41,524 nucleotides of DNA from Desulfococcaceae bacterium HSG8 (GTDB lineage: Bacteria > Desulfobacterota > Desulfobacteria > Desulfobacterales > 4be13): positions 1-41,524 of the forward strand of contig JAUCGG010000024.1 in assembly GCA_030378015.1 (NCBI GenBank), written 5' to 3'. The position numbers were made by a program, and so were the translations under genes. Below are positions 28,463-34,159 of the stretch, piece by piece (within the stretch, counting starts at the first letter, position 1; every line of letters begins with the position of its first letter). The notes under the pieces were generated by a model. That model ran no database searches. It was not told the DNA's origin and worked only from the letters and a program-made list of their open reading frames with translations.

Positions 28463-28666
28463 GGGTGTAATTAAAACTGTTAGGTCAGGTAGTCAGCCCT
28501 TGTTCCCAAACTCCGTTTGGGAACACACCTGCATGCAAACTCTGTTTGCAGCTACCTTATACTTTACATTTCACCCAAAACCGGAGTTTTGCAGGCAATT
28601 GCGTTCCCAAACGGAGTTTGGGAACGAGGACTGGCGGCTTTACCCCTAACACTTTTAATTGCACCC
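28463..28666. mobile_element. 204-bp MITE-like element with 9-bp target duplication
   Basis: The ends GGGTGTAATTAAAACTG… and …CACTTTTAATTGCACCC are inverted repeats (20 of 22 positions pair, including the inner TTAGG/CCTAA). GATGTGTAC flanks both sides (28454-28462 and 28667-28675). The body contains two palindromes of the GTTCCCAAACTCCGTTTGGG kind, also found at 29791. It has no ORF of its own. The duplicated promoter region at 29962-30080 has the corresponding site without the element. Confidence 0.88.
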
Positions 28667-28680
28667 GATGTGTACATCGT

Positions 28681-28760
28681 TTATATTTTATAGTTGACTT
28701 TGCTTTCAACCTCTTCTATAGTTTAAACGATTGTTATAAAATGAACGAAAATCAGAAAAT
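28681..28760 (+). repeat. Promoter-containing direct repeat, copy 1
   Basis: Identical to 30001-30080 at 78 of 80 positions, exactly 1320 bp apart. The similarity extends leftward beyond the 204-bp element (CCGCACTCCTTTTTCTTTTC at 28433 and 29962) and rightward to a GGAGGATA…TTG start-site motif. The two copies bracket the PIN/RHH pair. Confidence 0.93.
28694..28722 (+). promoter_or_regulatory. Predicted sigma-70 promoter, upstream copy
   Basis: TTGACT, a 17-base spacer, then TATAGT. The hexamers and spacing are near consensus. It could drive the toxin-antitoxin pair about 320 bases downstream. Confidence 0.7.
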
Positions 28761-28779
28761 GCAAAGGAGGATATTGACC

Positions 28780-28838
28780 GACCCTTAAAGAACTTTTAGA
28801 ACAAACGGCACAAGTGTTCAGTTTCCGCATCCATTGGC
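28780..28838 (+). pseudogene. Relic of a PIN/antitoxin junction
   Basis: CCTTAAAGAACTTTTAGAAC and AAGTGTTCAGTTTCCGCATC match, in order, the end of the intact toxin gene (CCTAAAGAACTCTTAGAAC at 29437) and the start of its antitoxin gene (AAGTGTTCAGTTGCCGCATT at 29480), with about 14 bases lost between. It is best read as the stump of a second copy of the module. Confidence 0.7.
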
Positions 28839-29043
28839 CTCTAAAAAAATAACCAGACGGAATAAGACAAGGAGGGAGGAGAAATGTTTACAGGACACGC
28901 AGGCAGGCAGAAAAACGCTTACAGTATTTGTCATAATCCTTTTTCTTTGCCTGAACGGATTACCGGCATCTTTTTCAATACAACGCTATATAGAGCCATG
29001 CCCGAACGTAGGGAAAAAGTTTCAGATATTTCTGGAAAAATTT
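28839..29043 (+). other. Upstream region of the PIN gene
   Basis: An in-frame open stretch joins the toxin ORF from 28834 and would add 70 residues, including a hydrophobic run (TVFVIILFLCLNGLPASF). The PIN domain starts cleanly at 29044, so this is taken as leader; GGAGGGAGG at 28872 precedes a short ATG frame at 28884 (MFTGHAGRQ…) of unknown meaning. Confidence 0.4.
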
Positions 29044-29472
29044 ATGAAACGACCAAAGATTGTCATTGATACAAATGTCCTTGTCTCAGCCTTGCGCTCA
29101 AGAAGGGGAGCGTCTTTCAGGCTTCTGTGGCTGATTGATTCTGGCCTCTTCGAATTTGTGCTATCCGTGCCTCTTGTGTTTGAATATGAGGATGTCGCCC
29201 TGCGACACGCTCAGGAATTGGGAATTTCGCGCAAAGCTGTCGGGGCGATTCTTGACCGACTATGTTTTTATGCTGATTTACGGGAAATCTTTTTCCTGTG
29301 GCGCCCCTACCTCCCCGACCCAAAAGATGACATGCTGCTGGAACTGGCCGTAGAAGCCGGATGCGATTTTATTGTCACCTATAATGCCAAGGATTTTAAG
29401 GCGATTAACCGATTCGGTCTAACGGTTATCACCCCTAAAGAACTCTTAGAACAGATGGGAGCATTGCCATGA
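29044..29472 (+). CDS. PIN-domain toxin of a type II toxin-antitoxin pair
   Basis: Putative ribonuclease of the PIN fold (COG1569-like), 142 residues from the ATG at 29044. IVIDTNVLVSAL contains the first acidic residue, FEYEDV the second, and PDPKDDMLLELAVEAGCDFIVTYNAKDF the remaining acidic residues and the conserved T/N-x-KDF ending. Cleavage of RNA is predicted from the family. Its stop overlaps the antitoxin start (ATGA), an arrangement with the toxin first, the reverse of many vapBC loci. Confidence 0.9.
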   Translation: MKRPKIVIDTNVLVSALRSRRGASFRLLWLIDSGLFEFVLSVPLVFEYEDVALRHAQELGISRKAVGAILDRLCFYADLREIFFLWRPYLPDPKDDMLLELAVEAGCDFIVTYNAKDFKAINRFGLTVITPKELLEQMGALP

Positions 29473-29705
29473 GTGCCATAAGTGTTCAGTTGCCGCATTC
29501 ATTGCGGACGAAAATCACCGAAGTTGCCCGACAGGACGGGATTTCGGTTGATCAGTTTATAGCGAGCGCTGTTGCCGAAAAATTGTCAGCGCTCATGACC
29601 GCCGACTATCTTCAAAAACGAGCCGCCCGGAGCAGTCAGGATGCCTTTGAGCAGGCCCTGGCAAAAATTCCCGATGTCGAGCCGGAAGATTATGACAGGC
29701 TCTGA
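29469..29705 (+). CDS. RHH-type antitoxin
   Basis: Seventy-eight residues: a ribbon-helix-helix N-terminus (ISVQLPHSLRTKITEVARQDGISVDQFIASAVAEKLSAL) for DNA binding and a C-terminal tail (AFEQALAKIPDVEPEDYDRL) that probably wraps the toxin. The ATG shares four bases with the toxin stop. Autorepression of the promoter at 28694 is likely by analogy. Confidence 0.9.
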   Translation: MSAISVQLPHSLRTKITEVARQDGISVDQFIASAVAEKLSALMTADYLQKRAARSSQDAFEQALAKIPDVEPEDYDRL

Positions 29706-29779
29706 GGCGGAGATAGCTTTTGAAATTTCGGACATTGTAATGCCACAAAGACACACAAAGAGCCTTCGTGAGACTCCGC

Positions 29780-29850
29780 TCCTTTGTGCCCGTGCGTTCC
29801 CAAACTCCGTTTGGGAATACACTTGCAGGCAAAACCTTGATTCATCCGAA
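29780..29850. repeat. GTTCCCAAACTCCG palindrome
   Basis: GCGTTCCCAAACTCCGTTTG… followed by ACTTGCAGGCAAAAC, the same sequence carried inside the 204-bp element at 28500-28545, here without the element's ends. Confidence 0.7.
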
Positions 29851-29870
29851 CAGAATGACTACAGAATATA

Positions 29871-29975
29871 AAAAAGGAGTGCGGAAACGGAGCCGCCAGG
29901 CGGAATTTTCGCGTTTCGTGGCAACCGCGAAACGCGAAAATTTCGCTTGGCGGCTCCGTTTCCGCACTCCTTTTT
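29871..29975. repeat. Long palindrome upstream of the duplicated promoter
   Basis: The arms AAAAAGGAGTGCGGAAACGG… and …CCGTTTCCGCACTCCTTTTT pair over 28 bases. A second inner arm pair, ATTTTCGCGTTTCG and CGAAACGCGAAAAT, extends the stem, leaving a small loop. Followed by TTTTCTTTTC, it could terminate the toxin-antitoxin transcript. Confidence 0.85.
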
Positions 29976-30000
29976 CTTTTCGGATGTGGCATCGTATATT

Positions 30001-30080
30001 TTATATTTTATAGTTGACTTTGCTTTCAACCTCTTTTATAGTTTAAACGCTTGTTATAAAATGAACGAAAATCAGAAAAT
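30001..30080 (+). repeat. Promoter-containing direct repeat, copy 2
   Basis: Second copy of the 80-bp sequence at 28681 (two mismatches). It directly precedes the gene at 30113, so this is probably the native location. Confidence 0.92.
30014..30042 (+). promoter_or_regulatory. Predicted sigma-70 promoter of the hydrogenase-like gene
   Basis: TTGACT, 17 bases, TATAGT. It lies about 70 bases upstream of the TTG start at 30113. Confidence 0.75.
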
Positions 30081-30112
30081 ACAACGGACAACTGACTCTT
30101 GGGAGGATAAAA

Positions 30113-31396
30113 TTGGATGTGGAAAACACTTTTTGCTATGTCCATGTTGATGAGGAACTGTGCGTAGGGTGCCTTCATGTGATAAAGTCTTGCCCCACCA
30201 AGGCCATCCGTATGAAAGAGAGCAGACCTGTCATCTGGAAAAACCTGTGTATCGGATGCGGGGAATGTATCCGCCTTTGCCCCACAGGCGCTATAAAAGC
30301 CGCTACTTCCGAGTTTGAGCCTATTGATAAAGATCAGATTTCCGTGGCTTTGGTATCCCCTGTTCTTTATTCCCAGTTTCCGGAAGTAATGCCGGAAAAT
30401 GTGCTGGCAGGACTTCGGCAGATGGGATTCCGGCATACTGTGGATATGTCCTATTTTCTTGAAATGTTCCAGTGCGCGGCAGAAGAGTTCATCGTAAGAA
30501 ACAGGAAGAGCCGGGAATTCCCACTGCCCCTGATTTCTCCTGTCTGCCCTGTTGTGGTTCGCCTGATCGCTTTTCAGTTTCCGAGCCTTCTGTCCCACAT
30601 CCTTCCTATCATGCGGCCCGCTGACCTCATGGTTCGGGAAGTGAAGCATCAGATTGCCCGGGAATACAAAGAAAAAGGGAAATCCGTCGCGATGTATTAT
30701 ATCAATCCCTGTCCCACAAAAACGGACTCCGAGCACCTGACCTTCCATCATGAACGGCCATATACTGACAGGGCACTGGGAATTAACGACGTGTATGCCG
30801 AACTGACCCGCAGGCTGGAAAAGCCCGGGAAGCCTGATCACCCGGATATTTTCGATTACAGCCCCACGGAAAACAGTCTGATATGGGGGATTTCCGGAGG
30901 AGAAATACTTGATATGCATATCAGGCGTACGCTGGCTGTATCCGGACTGAAAGAGACGATTGCCTACCTGGAGAAGATTGAAATGGGGCTGTTCCGGGAT
31001 GTGGAATACATTGAGTTCAGAACCTGTCTGGAAGGATGCGTGGGAGGAACCCTTACCGCTGTTGACAAATACCTGGCCAAGAATGTTACCCGGAAGGTAT
31101 TTCGGAAAGGCAATATGGGGAGGCGTGTATCCCGGGACAATATTCATCAGCTATACGAAAATGGCCGGTTTTCCGTAAAATCGGGCCCCGCAAAACTGGT
31201 CGCTACGTTCGGTGTTCGTAACGCCCCCCTGTCCATTGATGACCTGATGAAAATTGAGGAACTCCTGGAGCATATCCGGGGAATGGACTGCGCTGTCTGC
31301 GGCGCACCGGATTGCAGAACCTTTGCAGAGGATGTCATCCGGGGAAATGCTTCCCTGGAAGACTGCCTTGTGCTTAAGGCGAAGAGTGAAACGTGA
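30113..31396 (+). CDS. [FeFe]-hydrogenase-like iron-sulfur protein
   Basis: Cytosolic protein of 427 residues. A two-cluster ferredoxin domain (residues 10-60) precedes an iron-hydrogenase large-subunit domain with the three H-cluster regions in altered form: SPVCP at 142-146 (usual TSCCP), INPCPTK at 198-203 (usual MPCxxK) and RTCLEGCVGG at 303-312 (usual MACxxGCxxGGG). The cysteines that would bind the H-cluster (C145, C200, C305, C309) are present. A C-terminal Fe-S domain has C393, C396, C401 and C418. This resembles the group C/D 'sensory' hydrogenases rather than catalytic ones. The first ferredoxin motif is CVGCLHVIKSCP, so the third cysteine is a valine. The start is TTG, set by GGGAGG at 30101. 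The end runs into a heptamer array. Confidence 0.85.
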   Translation: MDVENTFCYVHVDEELCVGCLHVIKSCPTKAIRMKESRPVIWKNLCIGCGECIRLCPTGAIKAATSEFEPIDKDQISVALVSPVLYSQFPEVMPENVLAGLRQMGFRHTVDMSYFLEMFQCAAEEFIVRNRKSREFPLPLISPVCPVVVRLIAFQFPSLLSHILPIMRPADLMVREVKHQIAREYKEKGKSVAMYYINPCPTKTDSEHLTFHHERPYTDRALGINDVYAELTRRLEKPGKPDHPDIFDYSPTENSLIWGISGGEILDMHIRRTLAVSGLKETIAYLEKIEMGLFRDVEYIEFRTCLEGCVGGTLTAVDKYLAKNVTRKVFRKGNMGRRVSRDNIHQLYENGRFSVKSGPAKLVATFGVRNAPLSIDDLMKIEELLEHIRGMDCAVCGAPDCRTFAEDVIRGNASLEDCLVLKAKSET

Positions 31397-31450
31397 TGCG
31401 TGAAACGTGAAACGTGAAACGTGAAACGTGATGCGTGATGCGTGATGCGT
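31385..31450 (+). repeat. GTGAAAC/GTGATGC heptamer array, second copy
   Basis: The same units as at 6193. The array begins in the last codons of the hydrogenase-like gene (GAA ACG TGA) and supplies its stop. Confidence 0.92.
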
Positions 31451-31510
31451 TTTTAGCATTTGAATATTGAGCTTTGTGATTTATTTGGAATTTCCCAAAA
31501 CATCGGAAGT

Positions 31511-31554
31511 CAGTTGACAACGGACAACGGACAACAGACAACGGACAACGGACA
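31511..31554 (+). repeat. GGACAAC heptamer array before the membrane Fe-S gene
   Basis: Six or so GGACAAC/AGACAAC units end exactly at the ATG (GGACAATG), so the start codon is formed partly by the array. No Shine-Dalgarno sequence is seen. An R10 run lies just upstream (31460-31495). Confidence 0.9.
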
Positions 31555-33321
31555 ATGATATTCACAGTCTCCCTTTATATTTCTCTCGCAATTTTCACCC
31601 TGGGTCTGATCTACAGGGTTTCCAACTGGTTTTCTCGGAAAATCGGTGTTTCAGCCAGAAATATTACAACCCCCGAGAGGTTTTTTGCATCTGTCGAAGG
31701 TATCCTGAGGACTCTTTTCAGTCCGAAATTACTGGTTCTGCTGAAGGTTTTCCTTCTGGATGTGGTGCTTCAGATAAAAATTTTGAAAGAGAATTTTCTC
31801 CGCTGGATCATGCACATACTGATATACTGGGGCTTTATGCTGCTCCTGCTGATGCATGCCTTGGACACGCTGGTCACCGAATCCCTGTTCAGCGATTATT
31901 ATTCCACTGTAAATCCCTTCTTTTTCCTGAGAGATTTCTTCGGAGTCATGGTTCTCACAGGGGTAGGAATCGCCGTATATCGGCGGTTCATTATGAGGAT
32001 TCCCCGTCTCAGGACCAACGTCACGGACCATTACGCGATCATTATCCTTGCCGTTATCATGATTTCGGGCGTACTCCTGGAGGGAACAAAGATAATATCC
32101 CACACAGAATTTCAACGCATGGTGGAAGATTATGCAGGGATGGATGATGCGGAGGAGATACGGCTGCTTGAAAGTTTCTGGACAGAGGAGTACAGTGTTG
32201 TTTCTCCGAATGTGAAAGGTCCTTTTGATAGGGAAACCCTGGAGCAGGGCGAGGAACTGCACTTGGAAAACTGCGCGGAATGCCATTCCCCGCCCCAATC
32301 CGCGTTTGCAGGATATGTGACAGCTAAAATAATGACTCCCTTTGCGCGGGAGCTGGAGCAGGGGGAAACTTCCGCTTTATTATGGTATATCCATTTCCTG
32401 GCCTGCTTCCTGGGACTGGCTTACCTGCCCTTCAGTAAAATGTTTCATATTATCGCGGCTCCCATAAGCCTTCTTGCCAATGCTGTCATGGAAAAAGACA
32501 AATCCGACCCCGCCAACACTGCAACCCGGCAGATGATAGAACTGGACGCGTGTACGCACTGCGGAACTTGCAGCCTTTATTGCTCCTCCATGATGGCTTA
32601 TGAATTTATAGGCAATAACTATATTCTCCCTTCGGAAAAAATGGCTTTTTTGAAAATCCTGGCCCTGGGAGAAGAACTCAGCCCGGGGGAATTACAATCC
32701 ATCCGGGAAGGAGTCTGCCTCTGTACAGACTGTCAGCGGTGTACTGTTGTCTGTCCGTCCGGTATCCGCTTGAAAGAATTATGGCCAGAGGTGAAGGAAG
32801 AACTGCTTCAGAAGCATGAACCGGAACCGCTGATTCTTTCACCCTTCGCATTCATCCGTAGCCTGAATTGGGAGGAAAACCTGACGCGGGATAATTACCT
32901 CAATCCCGTTGAAGTCACCCGGAGGGCTGTGGCAGCCGATTCATATCCTGTTACGGAGCCGCTCGATATTGAATCTTCAATAGGTAATCGGCAATCGGTA
33001 ATTGATAACACATATGCGTGTTGTTTTGGCTGTCAGAACTGCACCACCGTATGTCCCACGGTAGCCAACTATGAGAATCCGCAGGAAGTCCTGGGACTGC
33101 TTCCGCATCAGATCATGTGCTGTATGGGGTTGGGGCAGATTGAAATGGCGTCGGGATGCAGGATGATCTGGGATTGCCTTACCTGTTATCAGTGCCAGGA
33201 ACACTGCCCTCAGAATGTGCGTGTGACCGATATTTTCTTTGAGTTAAAGACCAGGGCGGTTCGTAATTCAAAGAAAATCAGCAGATCGGAAACTTTTGCA
33301 AAACAGCGGATTCCGGGTTAA
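31555..33321 (+). CDS. Membrane Fe-S oxidoreductase, NarI/HdrE-HdrC-like with heme c motif
   Basis: The 588-residue protein has about six membrane spans (near 5-22, 58-76, 84-106, 122-142, 159-177 and 273-310), as in NarI/DsrM/HdrE cytochrome b subunits. CAECH at residues 240-244, in the long loop between spans 5 and 6, is a c-type heme motif. Four [4Fe-4S] sets follow: C333/336/339/343, C390/393/396/400, C490/493/496/500 and C541/544/547/551. The first and second pairs resemble HdrC-type ferredoxin domains, repeated. Electron transfer between the quinone pool or periplasm and a cytoplasmic partner is likely; the neighbouring hydrogenase-like protein is a candidate partner. The last 14 residues or so (ISRSETFAKQRIPG) are encoded by an R2 repeat. 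Exact complex is unknown. Confidence 0.85.
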   Translation: MIFTVSLYISLAIFTLGLIYRVSNWFSRKIGVSARNITTPERFFASVEGILRTLFSPKLLVLLKVFLLDVVLQIKILKENFLRWIMHILIYWGFMLLLLMHALDTLVTESLFSDYYSTVNPFFFLRDFFGVMVLTGVGIAVYRRFIMRIPRLRTNVTDHYAIIILAVIMISGVLLEGTKIISHTEFQRMVEDYAGMDDAEEIRLLESFWTEEYSVVSPNVKGPFDRETLEQGEELHLENCAECHSPPQSAFAGYVTAKIMTPFARELEQGETSALLWYIHFLACFLGLAYLPFSKMFHIIAAPISLLANAVMEKDKSDPANTATRQMIELDACTHCGTCSLYCSSMMAYEFIGNNYILPSEKMAFLKILALGEELSPGELQSIREGVCLCTDCQRCTVVCPSGIRLKELWPEVKEELLQKHEPEPLILSPFAFIRSLNWEENLTRDNYLNPVEVTRRAVAADSYPVTEPLDIESSIGNRQSVIDNTYACCFGCQNCTTVCPTVANYENPQEVLGLLPHQIMCCMGLGQIEMASGCRMIWDCLTCYQCQEHCPQNVRVTDIFFELKTRAVRNSKKISRSETFAKQRIPG

Positions 33322-33346
33322 AATCGGAAAACATCCGTTTTTTAAT
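33279..33346. repeat. Half R2 fused to a gene end
   Basis: The left half of R2 (CAGCAGATCGGAAACTTTTG…GTTAAAATCGGAAAAC) begins inside the Fe-S gene, whose stop is the TAA of GGGTTAAAAT. The second half is missing. Confidence 0.88.
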
Positions 33347-33361
33347 TGGGCGCAGATCGTG

Positions 33362-33565
33362 TCATTCCAATCCCCCGGAACGCATTTCTGTCAGATCACC
33401 TTCCCAATCCACCTTGCCTTTCAGTTCAAGAATTTTCTTTTGCCCCTCGCGGCGGAGCAATTCACGAAGGGCAAAGTCAAGCAGTTCATCAGGTGTTTTC
33501 AGACCTGTTGCTTTCAGACCGGATTCCAATAGCTGCCGGTCAATGTTAAAAACAGTCGGATTCAT
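33362..33565 (-). CDS. VapB-family antitoxin, orphan
   Basis: Sixty-seven residues of the VapB type: MNPTVFNIDRQLLESGLKATG, KTPDELLDFALRELLRREGQKKILELKGKVDWEGDLTEMR. AAGGAAAAAT precedes the ATG. The VapC toxin would be expected just downstream on the minus strand (below 33362), but there the R2 half and the converging Fe-S gene begin at once. So the toxin is missing, or was lost when the repeat arrived. Confidence 0.85.
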   Translation of the reverse strand: MNPTVFNIDRQLLESGLKATGLKTPDELLDFALRELLRREGQKKILELKGKVDWEGDLTEMRSGGLE

Positions 33566-33945
33566 TATTTTTCCTTATATTATGTCTTGTGTCAGAGCAT
33601 TTGCGCACATAGGGTAAGGAAAGTTCGTAGTACCGCCTTTAGGCGGCTGGGGAACTCCGCAGACACCCCCCTTGCCCCCCTCAAGGGGGGATTTTCTTAT
33701 GCGAACCCACGATATTTACGCGATATTCCCCCCTTGAGGGGCAGGGGGTGTTTCTGCAAGCAAAAAAAGTTCGTAGTTCCGCCTTCAGGCGGTTTTGTGC
33801 GGCAGACACCTCCGCCCGCAGACACCCCCCTTTGCCCCCCTCAAGGGGGGATTTTCTTATGCGAACCCCCGATATTCCCCCCTTGAGGGGGGCAGGGGGG
33901 TGTTCTCACACAAACCGCCTAAAGGCGGAACTACGAACTTTTTTC
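33566..33945. repeat. R4 and R11 repeat block
   Basis: Alternating R11 (GTAGTACCGCCTTTAGGCGG and variants at 33628, 33773 and 33913) and R4 (CCCCCCTCAAGGGGGGATTT… and CCCCCCTTGAGGGG… halves at 33663-33755 and 33823-33900), arranged as two inverted pairs with GCGAACCC(A/C)CGATAT in the middle. No gene seen. Confidence 0.85.
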
Positions 33946-33950
33946 CCGGG

Positions 33951-34058
33951 AACTACACGGATTGCATTTAGTCAGGATTGATTGGCATTTAATAAGGATT
34001 GTTAATCCTTATTTTATTAAATGTAAATCAATCCTTATTAAATGTAATCTGTGTAGTT
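33951..34058. repeat. Long AT-rich inverted repeat
   Basis: AACTACACGGATTGCATTTA…AATAAGGATT pairs with AATCCTTATT…TAAATGTAATCTGTGTAGTT over about 50 bases with small bulges; the loop is only GTT(AA). A small palindrome ATGACGCAATGCGTCAT lies at 34076-34092. Confidence 0.85.
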
Positions 34059-34107
34059 TTCTTATAATCAATTCATGACGCAATGCGTCATAACCAAATT
34101 TTGCCGC

Positions 34108-34122
34108 GCGGGCTGCGCCCGC
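34108..34122. other. GC hairpin downstream of the variable region
   Basis: GCGGGC-TGC-GCCCGC: a 6-bp GC stem with a three-base loop, 38 bases after the stop of the minus-strand caspase-FGE gene, separated from it by four TTTTTACC-type units. DGR targets often have a GC hairpin just past the variable region; here it is only a positional analogy. Confidence 0.5.
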
Positions 34123-34159
34123 AAAAGGTAAAAAGGTAAAAAGGTAAAAAGCCCAAAAG

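Noticed and set aside
28834-29043. Longer N-terminus for the PIN toxin, with a signal-like hydrophobic run
   Set aside because: PIN toxins begin directly at the VIDTN strand, and an ATG stands six codons before it; the extension lies in leader sequence next to a toxin-antitoxin relic.
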